Program-made: the position numbers and the translations under genes
Shown here: positions 45,745 to 54,266 of the stretch, in pieces
Numbering within the stretch: position 1 is the first letter of the stretch
Layout of the letters: each line of letters starts with the position of its first letter
Origin: a candidate division BRC1 bacterium ADurb.Bin183
GTDB lineage: Bacteria; Sumerlaeota; Sumerlaeia; MWCT01
Direction of reading: 5' to 3'
DNA: 64,000 nucleotides
Assembly (NCBI GenBank): GCA_002070185.1
Contig: MWCT01000014.1
Coordinates: 39,087 to 103,086 of the forward strand
The notes under the pieces: generated by a model
Database searches by the model: none
Told to the model about the DNA's origin: nothing
The model's input: the letters and a program-made list of their open reading frames with translations, nothing else

Positions 45745-45895
45745 AAAATATCTGACTCATCATCACCCCGAACCAATTGTCCAATCTTTTTGTTGAAATC
45801 CCGCGATGAAGGTTCATTTTCATCTTGCTTTGGTGACGAAAAAATTGAGAAACTCTATTTGTTTGTTACGTTTGGTTAAATTAAATATTTGTTAA
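45745..45895. repeat. Copy B of a repeated sequence (core 45761-45804)
   Basis: The core differs at one base from copy A (43470-43513). Both strands of both copies can be read as similar short peptides, for example SPRTNCPIFLLKSR on the plus strand. Copy B ends just before hicB. Confidence 0.8.
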
Positions 45896-45908
45896 GAGGT
45901 ATCTCATT

Positions 45909-46115
45909 ATGAGATTCATGATTACACTGGATCGGGATGAAGACGGCGTTTGGATTGCGGAATGTCCGTCCATACCTGGTTGCGTCAGTCAGGGAAAAAC
46001 CAAGGACGAAGCGCAAGACAATATCAAAGAAGCTATTGAACTCTGTCTTGAAGTTCGTGCGGAAAAAGGGTTGCCCCTGACGATTGAAACAAAACAGGTG
46101 GAGGTTGCCGTCTAA
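45909..46115 (+). CDS. hicB: HicB-family antitoxin
   Basis: The 68-residue protein has the HicB partial RNase-H-like fold: FMITLDRDEDGVWIAECPSIPGC, then SQGKTKDEAQDNIKEAIELCLE. This short type lacks the C-terminal DNA-binding domain, so autoregulation would need another route. It neutralises HicA by binding it. AGAGG precedes the ATG. The stop overlaps the hicA start as TAATG. Confidence 0.9.
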   Translation: MRFMITLDRDEDGVWIAECPSIPGCVSQGKTKDEAQDNIKEAIELCLEVRAEKGLPLTIETKQVEVAV

Positions 46116-46345
46116 TGCCGCCTCTTCCGATTTTGAGCGGACTCGATATTGTCCGTGCTTTTAACCATATCGGTTGGAAGGTCGCGCGCCAGCGAGGAAG
46201 CCATATAATTATGATAAAAGAAGGCTGCAACGTTACATTGTCAATTCCTGCTCATAAAGAAGTCGCTCGCGGGACATTGCGAAGTTTAATCCGCGCGGCA
46301 GACTTGACCGTTTTTGAATTTATCGATCTCTTGAAAAAACAATAA
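46115..46345 (+). CDS. hicA: HicA-family mRNA interferase toxin
   Basis: HicA is a small double-stranded-RNA-binding-fold ribonuclease that cuts mRNA. The 76-residue product has LSGLDIVRAFNHIGWKVARQ, the catalytic His in RGSHIIM (H30), SIPAHKEVARGTLRSLIR and a final FIDLLKK. All expected residues are present, so the toxin should be active. The order antitoxin-toxin is the reverse of E. coli hicAB but common. The pair stands alone next to repeat copy B. Confidence 0.93.
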   Translation: MPPLPILSGLDIVRAFNHIGWKVARQRGSHIIMIKEGCNVTLSIPAHKEVARGTLRSLIRAADLTVFEFIDLLKKQ

Positions 46346-46539
46346 AATACTCGGATTCTTTTTGTTCGCCCTCACCACTTCTCTTATATGAAAATGATGG
46401 AAAGCATATCGGAAATTCATGCTTTTGGCATGAGCGCTGGTCTTTGAATCAAAATTTTTTGAATAAATATCCTTGCGTAATTCTTGACGTCCCTGTTTTG
46501 CTCGTGAGAGGAAAAGGGGTCAATTAGGCGGAGGCAGGG

Positions 46540-47391
46540 ATGTTCGGGCGGATTTTTTTGAAATTTTTCTGGGATGTGTATGATTATTTGGGACGCCTCA
46601 TTGTCGCTAATATTATCCTCTGCCTTATCATAACTGGTTTAATATCAGCCATCTGGGCGGCAGGATATCCTTTGTATATGGCAATGGGAAAGGCGCTTTT
46701 TCTGCCGGCGCTCGGCATCGGGCTCTTTCTCACTATCGCCCTGCCCTTTCCCGCCGCCGCCATGATTCATTTCTTTTCCCTTGTTTCCGATGAGCATGAA
46801 CCTGAATGGCGCGATTTCAAAGAAGGGCTGAAAACCCACTATATACCCCTTCTCAAAATCACAGCCGTTTTTATCATTGCCTTCGAACTGCTTTTTCTCA
46901 ATATTCTTTTTTACATCAGACCCCATGGTTTTGCGCCAGCCCTAAAAATGGCGGGAATGGTTATTGTCGGTTTATGTTTTTGGATTTTTCTTTACCTTGC
47001 CGCAATGATGCTTTATGCATATCCCCTTTATGTGCATCAACGCGTGGGAATGAAAAAAAATTTTATTCGTTCATTCATCCTTGTGATGGACAACTTAGGC
47101 GTCAGCGTGTTGGCTTTGCTCCTGCTGTTGGGTTTTTGGGGTTTGGGTTTTATGACGCGCGGCGTCCTGATTTTTCTTTTGAATCTGGCGATGACCGCCG
47201 CTCTTTGCAACAGCCTTTACGTGAATGTCATGGAAAAATATGAGGCAAAGGAAGCGGCAAAAAATCAGGACGAGTCTCTTGAATCCAGACCCGCCTCGTG
47301 GAAGGATATCAAACATGAGGAATTCATCCATGACCGGCACAAACGTTACCAGCGCACATTGAAAGATATCCTCAAACCGTGGGAATATTAA
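46540..47391 (+). CDS. YesL/DUF624-like polytopic membrane protein
   Basis: The 283-residue protein has six hydrophobic segments, at about 20-45, 50-75, 105-125, 137-162, 185-205 and 208-225. An N-terminal YDYLGRLIVANIILCL and a later LYVHQRVGMKKNFIRSFILVMDN fit the YesL/DUF624 pattern seen beside sugar transport genes. The C-terminal 50 residues are charged and end in RTLKDILKPWEY, probably cytoplasmic. GGCGGAGG precedes the ATG. Function is unknown; no transporter genes are adjacent. Confidence 0.6.
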   Translation: MFGRIFLKFFWDVYDYLGRLIVANIILCLIITGLISAIWAAGYPLYMAMGKALFLPALGIGLFLTIALPFPAAAMIHFFSLVSDEHEPEWRDFKEGLKTHYIPLLKITAVFIIAFELLFLNILFYIRPHGFAPALKMAGMVIVGLCFWIFLYLAAMMLYAYPLYVHQRVGMKKNFIRSFILVMDNLGVSVLALLLLLGFWGLGFMTRGVLIFLLNLAMTAALCNSLYVNVMEKYEAKEAAKNQDESLESRPASWKDIKHEEFIHDRHKRYQRTLKDILKPWEY

Positions 47392-47424
47392 TTTTGTGAT
47401 TAATTAAATTAACGAATAGATGAA

Positions 47425-49173
47425 GTGAATTTCCGGAAAAACAATAAAAAGCATGCCCTTCGATGGGAATGGGAGATTCGGCAGCATTCGGCGGAGGCGG
47501 TCAGGCAGCTTCAGGATTCTATGGGTTTGAATCCCCTGCTTGCGCGCGTTTTGATCTCCCGCGGAATGAAAGAACATGCAGATGTTGAGTCTTTCCTAAA
47601 TGCTCAACTGGCAAATTTAAGCGACCCATCTCATCTTGTGGATATGGATAAGGCGGTGGAGCGTCTGCTTCGGGCGCTTAATAATCGCGAAAAAATCTGC
47701 GTTTATGGCGATTATGATGTGGACGGCATCACCGCAACAGTCCTTCTGGTGCGGTTTTTTAAAAGGTTTGGGCATGATGCTGTGGATTATTGCATCCCCA
47801 ATAGAATCAGCGACGGATATGGTCTCAAGCGCTCCGCCATTGATAGAATTGCCGGCAGCGGCGCCAAACTCCTTATCACCGTAGATAACGGCATCGCATC
47901 GCTGGATGAGGTGGCTTATGCAAATTCGCTGGGGTTGGATGTTATTGTGACAGACCATCATCAACCCGGTCCGCAGCTCCCTGCCGCTGTGGCGGTTGTC
48001 AATCCCAATCGGATGGATGCCGGACAAACGCCCAACCCCTTGGCGGGCGTCGGCGTCACCTTCAAACTCCTCCACGCCTTGCGCCGTCATCTGGACGTGG
48101 ATATAGCCGAAGTCAATCGCTTCCTTATTTCCATGCTGGATCTGGTGGCGCTGGGGACTGTGGCGGATATTGTGCCGCTCGTTGGCGACAACCGCATCTT
48201 TGTCAAACACGGCATTCAGCAAATTCAGAATACAGACAAAGTCGGGCTTCAATCGCTTCTGGAAAATGCAACGGGAAGGGATGTGGTCGTTTCGCCTAAC
48301 TCCATCAGCTATTATCTCGCGCCGCGTCTTAATGCCGCCGGACGCCATGATAAAGCGTATTTATGCGTGGAGCTTCTTCTCACGGACGACAGAGACCAGG
48401 CGCGCTCCTTGACTCGGACGATTAATGATTTGAATGACGAACGCCGATCTATTGAAAACGACATCCTTGAATCTTGCCTTGCCTATATTGAAAAAAATCT
48501 TGTTGTGGAAGACCAGAACGTAATCTTAGTCGAAGGCGAAGGCTGGCATATCGGCGTTGTCGGGATTGTCGCATCGCGTCTCCTTGAGCGTTTTTATAAA
48601 CCCGCCATTGTTTTAGTGGTGGAACGGGACCTTGCGCGCGGCAGCGGACGCAGCATAGACGGATTTGACCTCTATAAAGCGCTTTCGGCATGTCAGGAGC
48701 ATCTGATTGAATACGGCGGACACAAAATGGCAGCCGGTCTGACCCTGCAGGCAAAAAATATTCCCCTTTTGCGGGAAGCAATCAATCAATATGCCGAAGG
48801 CGCAATGGACGAAGTTGTCCAGACTCCCCGCATTTATGTTGATGCCGAGGTCTTTGCGGAAGAACTCACGTTGGAAAATGTGTCCGCGCTATCGCAAATC
48901 GAACCATATGGAACCTCCAATCCGCAGCCGGTGTTTTTTATACGCGGCGTCAGCCTCCTTGAACCTTACAGAGTGGTGGGGAACAATCACTTGAAACTTC
49001 AACTGTGCAAAGATGGACTATCCTTTAACGGAATCGGTTTTTCCCTTGCCTCGTGCTATCCCGAACTGGAAGATTCCAGCCGGACATTTGACGTCGCCTT
49101 TACGCCTGTGATTAACGACTGGCGCGGCAACCGCAACGTTGAAATGGAAATCAAGGACATTCATTTCAATTAG
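47425..49173 (+). CDS. recJ: Single-stranded-DNA-specific exonuclease RecJ
   Basis: RecJ is a 5'-3' exonuclease of the DHH superfamily, used in recombination, mismatch and base-excision repair. The 582-residue length is normal. Visible are VYGDYDVDGITATV (motif I), TVDNGI, VTDHHQPG (DHH), PLAGVGVTFKL, LNAAGR, and the DHHA1 motif GGHKMAAGL, then an OB-fold C terminus. The GTG start at 47425 is the best available, with only a weak binding site. Its end is near the FHA-GGDEF gene start. Confidence 0.94.
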   Translation: MNFRKNNKKHALRWEWEIRQHSAEAVRQLQDSMGLNPLLARVLISRGMKEHADVESFLNAQLANLSDPSHLVDMDKAVERLLRALNNREKICVYGDYDVDGITATVLLVRFFKRFGHDAVDYCIPNRISDGYGLKRSAIDRIAGSGAKLLITVDNGIASLDEVAYANSLGLDVIVTDHHQPGPQLPAAVAVVNPNRMDAGQTPNPLAGVGVTFKLLHALRRHLDVDIAEVNRFLISMLDLVALGTVADIVPLVGDNRIFVKHGIQQIQNTDKVGLQSLLENATGRDVVVSPNSISYYLAPRLNAAGRHDKAYLCVELLLTDDRDQARSLTRTINDLNDERRSIENDILESCLAYIEKNLVVEDQNVILVEGEGWHIGVVGIVASRLLERFYKPAIVLVVERDLARGSGRSIDGFDLYKALSACQEHLIEYGGHKMAAGLTLQAKNIPLLREAINQYAEGAMDEVVQTPRIYVDAEVFAEELTLENVSALSQIEPYGTSNPQPVFFIRGVSLLEPYRVVGNNHLKLQLCKDGLSFNGIGFSLASCYPELEDSSRTFDVAFTPVINDWRGNRNVEMEIKDIHFN

Positions 49174-49234
49174 CAACGCGGCTGTTGCCGTTTTTTTTAT
49201 TTGCATTGCCTACAGGCGTTTGTTACGCCATCGA

Positions 49235-50317
49235 ATGAATATTGTTAAAAATGTGAACAAAAAATTCAAAAAGATGTCAGACAAACCTCAAGAAAATACC
49301 GAGTTTCATAGCGAAGAAACAACTTGTCCCTTTATGGATTTTTCCAAAAATGCTGATACAACAGGCGTAAACAAACCTCGTTCGCAAAAAGAAGGGCGGG
49401 AAGAAATCTCATCCGAAGGAGCTCGATGGTATCCGCTTTTGTTGCTCATCAAAGGAGAAAGCGTCTCCGAGCGCTACCTGTTAGATAAAGAAGATATAAA
49501 AATCGGACGCGACCCTGCGATGGATATCAGCATTCTCTCCGATGACATGGTTTCCAGACGTCATGCTCGCATCATTTGGAATAATTTTAACGACCCGCAA
49601 GAATATCCCTTATGCACCATCGAGGATTTAGGCAGTCGGAACGGCACCATTCTCAATCGCGCTTTGATAAAAAATAAAACAAGGCTCTCCGATGGCGACC
49701 GTTTCCTTATAGGAAGAACCGTCTTCGGCTTCTACATCAAGGACGACCACGAGGTTAATTATGACAATAAGATGATTAGTCGGGCGCGGTTTGACGGGCT
49801 GACCGGTCTTTCCAACCGCCGCACCTTTCAAGAAGATGCGCGGCATTGTATCGCCCAAGCAATCCGACAGAACAACCCGCTGTGTCTCTGCCTCATGGAT
49901 GTTGACAGTTTCAAGGAAATCAACGATAAATATGGACATGTCGCGGGCGATTATGTCCTGCGGCAGGTCTCGCGCGATATGAATTTGAATTTCCGCGAGG
50001 GGGATATTATCGGACGGCTGGGCGGCGACGAGTTTGCCATCCTGATGCCTCAGACGCCTGTTGCAGCCGCGCAGAGCGCCGTGGAGCGTTTCCAGCAAGA
50101 TATTGCCGGGCGCCCCCTTGCTATTCAAGGCAAACAAATCAATATCAATCTCAGCGCGGGCATCGCCGCCATCAATGATGAGATTACTAAATGGGGCGAC
50201 CTTTACAGGGCGGCGGACTCCGCCCTTTATGAAGCCAAAAACAGCGGGCGAAACCGCGTTTGTGTTTTTGCGGGAAATATGATCGAACAAGACGTCTCCG
50301 ATGTTGGGGATGAATAA
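49235..50317 (+). CDS. FHA-GGDEF diguanylate cyclase
   Basis: This 360-residue protein makes cyclic di-GMP. After a charged N-terminal tail, an FHA domain (about 70-170) shows IKIGRDPAMDISI, SRRHARI and DLGSRNGTILN, the phosphothreonine-binding loops. The GGDEF domain follows (about 185-350) with DGLTGLSNRRTF and an intact GGDEF at 263-267. An RxxD product-inhibition site (REGD) lies five residues before it. This implies control by Ser/Thr phosphorylation of a partner and feedback by product. No kinase gene is nearby. The start is uncertain: in-frame alternatives are 49139 (overlapping recJ) and 49274, and none has a strong ribosome binding site. Confidence 0.87.
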   Translation: MNIVKNVNKKFKKMSDKPQENTEFHSEETTCPFMDFSKNADTTGVNKPRSQKEGREEISSEGARWYPLLLLIKGESVSERYLLDKEDIKIGRDPAMDISILSDDMVSRRHARIIWNNFNDPQEYPLCTIEDLGSRNGTILNRALIKNKTRLSDGDRFLIGRTVFGFYIKDDHEVNYDNKMISRARFDGLTGLSNRRTFQEDARHCIAQAIRQNNPLCLCLMDVDSFKEINDKYGHVAGDYVLRQVSRDMNLNFREGDIIGRLGGDEFAILMPQTPVAAAQSAVERFQQDIAGRPLAIQGKQININLSAGIAAINDEITKWGDLYRAADSALYEAKNSGRNRVCVFAGNMIEQDVSDVGDE

Positions 50318-50367
50318 ATAACATTTTATTTTTTGCAAGGAAAAGGACGCTGCCGCTCCTGATTTTT

Positions 50368-51099
50368 ATGACGAGTTCCTTTCATACCAACGGTTATATC
50401 GGCGCTGCGCTTTTTGATCTCGACAGCACCCTTTGGGATCACAACCGCGCCCAGCATGGCGCCATCAAAAAAATCTGCATGGATCACGGCATCAACTTTC
50501 CAACTTTTTATCCCCTTTATCATCGCCATAATCTGGAAGTCTGGCAAGCGCTTGCGCGAGGCGAAATGCAGATTCAGGATGTCCGCATCGCAAGATTCGC
50601 CCGCACGCTGGATGCCCTCAAACTGCAAAACCTTTCCCCCGCAAATCTCAACGACGAATACATGCGCAACTATGCCACAGGTGTTTATCTTATGGATGGA
50701 ACCGTCAACCTGCTCCAATCGCTCAAACCGCATTACATCCTCGGCATTGTCACCAACGGAACCTTTGATGTCCAATGGAATAAAGTCTCGCATTCCCCCC
50801 TCAAAGACTTTATGGATTTTATGATTACGATAGATGACGCCGGTTGCAGCAAACCTGACAGGGAAATCTTCCAGCATGCTTTTGAGCGCTCCGGATTTCC
50901 GGCGGAAATGGCAACCTTTATCGGCGACAATTATTACGACGATATTATCGGCGCTACGCTGGCGGGAGCGGGGCGCACCATCTGGTTTAATCCAGACCGC
51001 ATCCCCATTCCCAATACATTCGATATTCGCCCCACGCATGAAATCCGCCATCTGAACGAATTGATCCCCATCCTTTTAAAAGAGAGCGAAAAACAATAA
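50368..51099 (+). CDS. HAD-superfamily hydrolase (YjjG/phosphoglycolate-phosphatase type)
   Basis: The 243-residue protein has the four HAD motifs: FDLDSTLWD with nucleophile D17 and acid/base D19, VTNGT, the Lys in CSKPDREIF, and FIGDNYYDDIIGA. A helical cap lies between motif I and II (about 25-100), so it is subfamily I. The best resemblance is to pyrimidine nucleotidases and other small phosphatases, but substrate cannot be fixed. The start is an ATG with a poor binding site; no operon partner is clear. Confidence 0.87.
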   Translation: MTSSFHTNGYIGAALFDLDSTLWDHNRAQHGAIKKICMDHGINFPTFYPLYHRHNLEVWQALARGEMQIQDVRIARFARTLDALKLQNLSPANLNDEYMRNYATGVYLMDGTVNLLQSLKPHYILGIVTNGTFDVQWNKVSHSPLKDFMDFMITIDDAGCSKPDREIFQHAFERSGFPAEMATFIGDNYYDDIIGATLAGAGRTIWFNPDRIPIPNTFDIRPTHEIRHLNELIPILLKESEKQ

Positions 51100-51219
51100 T
51101 GGCAACCTTTGATGCGGCAATCCCATTCGACTTAAATGGATTGACAGCCCTTTTGCGGCGCTGATAGGAAATCGCCAACATGATTTGGAAATCTTGTGAA
51201 CGGGCGGGCTTTTCTTTCG

Positions 51220-51909
51220 ATGGAAAATGCTGAAATTATTTTAATGATACCGGTTTTGTTTTTTTCCCTTTCGCTTCATGAGTATGCCCATGCGCGTGCA
51301 GCCTTGTGGGCGGGGGATGACACCGCGCTCCGTGCGGGGAGATTGACGCTTAACCCCATCGCCCACGTTGACCCTATCGGAACGGTGTTTCTGCCGTTGC
51401 TATTCCTCGTCCGCGCCCTCAGCGGCGGCGGCGGTTTTTTCTTCGGCTGGGCAAAACCCGTCCCAGTCAACCCCGCCCGTTTTAGAAAAGCAATCTGGGA
51501 TGTTTATGTCAGCTTTGCCGGACCCGCCTCAAACTTCATCCTCGCCATTATCAGCGCCATTATCTTTAAAATTATCTTCATGGCAAATATTCCCCAGAAA
51601 ATTGAATTGAATCCTGAACTCTGGCAGGTTCTCATGTTGCTGATATTTAACTTTATAGCCTTGAATGTATTGCTGGGTTTATTTAATCTTATACCTATAC
51701 CGCCGCTGGATGGCTCCCACATCTTTTTTCATTTCTTTGTCCGCCCATTGACGCGCGATCATATCCTCTTCCAACTATTTATGTTTTTGGAACGATTTGG
51801 ATTTATTGTTCTTTTATTGTTTTTTTACGGCATTCCCTCCGGTCTGAATCCCTTTTCTTATTTATTCAAACTGACCTTGCAGGGACTGGTCTGGTTCATT
51901 CATTTATAG
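51220..51909 (+). CDS. Site-2 protease family (M50) membrane metalloprotease
   Basis: The 229-residue protein has the zinc motif HEYAH at 20-24 in the first membrane segment and the distal NLIPIPPLDGS motif that supplies the third ligand, in the penultimate segments. About six hydrophobic segments are visible. There is no PDZ domain, as in the short bacterial S2P group near trpS and scpA. The ATG at 51220 is favoured because family members begin close to this point; an in-frame GTG at 51196 is possible. It precedes trpS and scpA, a neighbourhood conserved in many bacteria. Confidence 0.88.
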   Translation: MENAEIILMIPVLFFSLSLHEYAHARAALWAGDDTALRAGRLTLNPIAHVDPIGTVFLPLLFLVRALSGGGGFFFGWAKPVPVNPARFRKAIWDVYVSFAGPASNFILAIISAIIFKIIFMANIPQKIELNPELWQVLMLLIFNFIALNVLLGLFNLIPIPPLDGSHIFFHFFVRPLTRDHILFQLFMFLERFGFIVLLLFFYGIPSGLNPFSYLFKLTLQGLVWFIHL

Positions 51910-51920
51910 AAAGGAATAAA

Positions 51921-52907
51921 ATGGGCAAGAAACGCATTCTTTCCGGCAATCGTCCCACCGGGAAACTCCATCTGGGCAATTATGTGGGGGCGCTCGAAAA
52001 TTGGGTTCGTTTACAAAATGAGTATGAATGTTTTTACATGGTGGCGGACTGGCACGCCCTCACCTCCGATTACGCCGATACCTCCGCCATGCGCGGCAAT
52101 ATTGATTCGATGGTTCTGGATTGGCTCGCCGCCGGTCTCGACCCGGACATCTGCGTCATGTTCATCCAATCCAAAGTCAAACAACACGCCGAACTCTCGC
52201 TCCTTTTGAGCATGTTCGTCCCGCTCCCGTGGGTGGAGCGGTGTCCAACTTACAAGGAGGCTCTGGCACAGATACAGGATAAGGATTTGCGGACGCACGG
52301 CTTTCTGGGGTATCCCATTTTGCAAGCGGCGGATATCCTCATCTACAAAGCGGATGCCGTGCCGGTCGGCGAAGACCAGCTGCCTCATCTCGAACTCACG
52401 CGCGAAATCGCCCGCCGCGTCAATTTTATCTACGGTAAAATCTTTACAGAGCCGCAAGACATCCTCTCCCGCGTCCCCAAATTGCTCGGAACGGATGGAC
52501 GCAAGATGAGCAAATCCTATGGCAACTGTATCTATCTTTCCGATGATGAAAAAACCGTGAACGAAAAAGCGAGTCTGATGGTCACCGACCCCGCGCGGGT
52601 GCGCCGCTCAGACAAAGGGCATCCCGAAGTCTGCAGCGTTTTTGACTACCATAAAGTTTTCACCCGTGAGCGCGCCGCTGAAATCGAGCAAGGATGCCGC
52701 GACGCTGCGCTGGGTTGTGTTGAATGCAAAAAAATCCTTATGGCTTCGCTGAAAACGCTCCTCGAGCCCATGCGCATCCGACGCGAGGAGCTTTTGAAAA
52801 AGCCGGATACCGTCCGCTTTGTTATCGAGGACGGCAATCGCCGCGCCAGCGAAGCGGCGGAAAAAACAATGATTGAAGTGCGGGAAGCCTTGCGACTTGT
52901 GCCATGA
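51921..52907 (+). CDS. trpS: Tryptophanyl-tRNA synthetase
   Basis: TrpS charges tRNA-Trp. The 328-residue class Ic enzyme begins KRILSGNRPTGKLHLGNYVG with the HIGH-type site, has YPILQAADILIYKAD and GEDQLPHLELTRE for tryptophan and ATP binding, and DGRKMSKSYGN as the KMSKS loop. AAAGGAAT precedes the ATG, 11 bases after the S2P gene. No T-box or attenuator was seen. Confidence 0.97.
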   Translation: MGKKRILSGNRPTGKLHLGNYVGALENWVRLQNEYECFYMVADWHALTSDYADTSAMRGNIDSMVLDWLAAGLDPDICVMFIQSKVKQHAELSLLLSMFVPLPWVERCPTYKEALAQIQDKDLRTHGFLGYPILQAADILIYKADAVPVGEDQLPHLELTREIARRVNFIYGKIFTEPQDILSRVPKLLGTDGRKMSKSYGNCIYLSDDEKTVNEKASLMVTDPARVRRSDKGHPEVCSVFDYHKVFTRERAAEIEQGCRDAALGCVECKKILMASLKTLLEPMRIRREELLKKPDTVRFVIEDGNRRASEAAEKTMIEVREALRLVP

Positions 52908-52941
52908 TTGTAATATCAATTAGCAATTATCAAATTGATTT

Positions 52942-53718
52942 ATGACCTATCGAGTTAAAATCCGCGTCTTTGACGGTCCCTTCGACCTCCTGCTTCATCT
53001 CATTAAAATCAATGAGATGGATATCAACGACATCCCCATTGCTGAAATCACAAACCAGTATCTCGAATATATCCAGATTATGAAAGATTTGGATCTTGAT
53101 GTGGCGGGGGAGTTCCTTGTTATGGCAGCCACGCTCATCAACATCAAGGCGCGCAGCCTCCTGCCGTCCCGCGAGGACGACAGCGATGAGGAGGAGATTG
53201 ACGAAATCCTCTCCGCAAAGGAGTTGATGCGCCAACTCATTGAATATCGGAAATTCAAGGAATTGGCGGAAAATCTGCGCGGACGCGAAGAGCAGTTCTC
53301 CCGCATGTTTTTCCGCACAGAAGTCGTCCCGATACTGCCGGGTCTTGAGCGGGAGGATGAACCGCTGCGCGAGGACATCAAAAATCTTTTCAGCGCCTTC
53401 TCCCGCGTTTTGCGTTTTGCTGAGGAACGCGGATTTCACAAGGTGTTTGAGGAGGAATTCTCGACGGAGGAAAAGATAACGCAACTCCTCGAAATTCTAT
53501 CAAGGGAATCATCGGTTGATATCCTGAACGTCTTCAAACAATGCCGGAGCAAAGGCGAGATGTTTGCCTATTTTCTGGCGACGCTGGAGCTATGCCGGCT
53601 CCAGAAAATTCGCGTTGTCCAATCGGCGCTTTTTGACTCCATTTATGTAAGTCTGGCGGAGGAAGAATCTCCGGAGGTTCCGGAGGAAACCGGCAACAGT
53701 CCGGCTCCGACCGCATGA
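52942..53718 (+). CDS. scpA: Segregation and condensation protein A
   Basis: ScpA is the kleisin that bridges SMC with ScpB in chromosome condensation. The N terminus reads VFDGPFDLLLHLIKINEMDINDIPIAEITNQYLEYI, the SMC neck-binding part; an acidic linker DDSDEEEIDEI and a C-terminal winged helix (LEILSRES...FLATLELCRL) follow. The length of 258 is normal. It follows trpS by about 35 bases. scpB, which often follows, is missing; a TPR lipoprotein gene takes its place. Confidence 0.95.
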   Translation: MTYRVKIRVFDGPFDLLLHLIKINEMDINDIPIAEITNQYLEYIQIMKDLDLDVAGEFLVMAATLINIKARSLLPSREDDSDEEEIDEILSAKELMRQLIEYRKFKELAENLRGREEQFSRMFFRTEVVPILPGLEREDEPLREDIKNLFSAFSRVLRFAEERGFHKVFEEEFSTEEKITQLLEILSRESSVDILNVFKQCRSKGEMFAYFLATLELCRLQKIRVVQSALFDSIYVSLAEEESPEVPEETGNSPAPTA

Positions 53719-53732
53719 GAGAGGAGAATGAT

Positions 53733-54266
53733 ATGAACCGAATCATGCCGGTTTTTCTGGCGGTGGTCATGCTCGGCGCTTTGTGCGCTTGCCATCGGGA
53801 ACCGATTATAATCCCCGATTACCCATCGGCAACAGAGCAATATCTCTTTGCCAAAAAACAAAAGGAAACGGCGTTTCTGGCGCCTTCGCGCGATACAAAA
53901 AGAAAAGAACAAATAACGGCTGCCATCATGGCTTTTGAGCGCGTCATCGAACGTTACCCCGATGATTTGCGCGTGACGCCGTTAGCATGGATGGACTTGG
54001 GCGATATGTATCTCCATAATAAGGATTACAAGGAAGCGGTTAAAAATTATGAAACCGTCCTTCAAAAATATCCCGATCAGGATGATGCCGTTTGCAAATC
54101 CCTTTACGGCATGGGGCGCGCCTATGACGGATTGAAAGATTACGAAAAAGCCCTTGATTATTACAAACAGTGTTTTGAGCGGTTTGAAAATGATAAAAAT
54201 CAGCTGCTTGCTATGCTTGGAAGGCAGGCAAGACAATCCTACGGAAGGATAAGAATTAAGAAATGA
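53733..54266 (+). CDS. TPR-containing lipoprotein
   Basis: The 177-residue product begins with a lipoprotein signal ending in ALCAC (Cys20 as the lipidated residue). The mature part has TPR-type helices, including LAWMDLGDMYLHNKDYKEAVKNYE and LYGMGRAYDGLKDYEKALDYYKQ, in the style of BamD/YfiO or YbgF. It is probably a periplasmic scaffold. GAGGAG precedes the ATG at 53733; an earlier in-frame ATG at 53715 overlaps scpA. The gene overlaps the following glycosidase by four bases. Confidence 0.8.
   Translation: MNRIMPVFLAVVMLGALCACHREPIIIPDYPSATEQYLFAKKQKETAFLAPSRDTKRKEQITAAIMAFERVIERYPDDLRVTPLAWMDLGDMYLHNKDYKEAVKNYETVLQKYPDQDDAVCKSLYGMGRAYDGLKDYEKALDYYKQCFERFENDKNQLLAMLGRQARQSYGRIRIKK

Larger units (their letters stand above)
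45433..45908. other. Long intergenic stretch holding a promoter, a leader and repeat copy B
   Basis: This 476-base region separates the secreted-protein gene from hicB. From left to right it holds the leader of the minus-strand gene, its proposed promoter (45571-45600), an AT-rich stretch, and repeat copy B. An 86-codon frame (45619-45879, TTG start) crosses the repeat but has no family resemblance and is probably not a gene. No RNA gene was recognised. Confidence 0.6.

Noticed and set aside
45619..45879. 86-codon frame upstream of hicB
   Set aside because: It has a TTG start and no family resemblance. Half of it lies in the repeat, which also reads open in other frames at the other copy.
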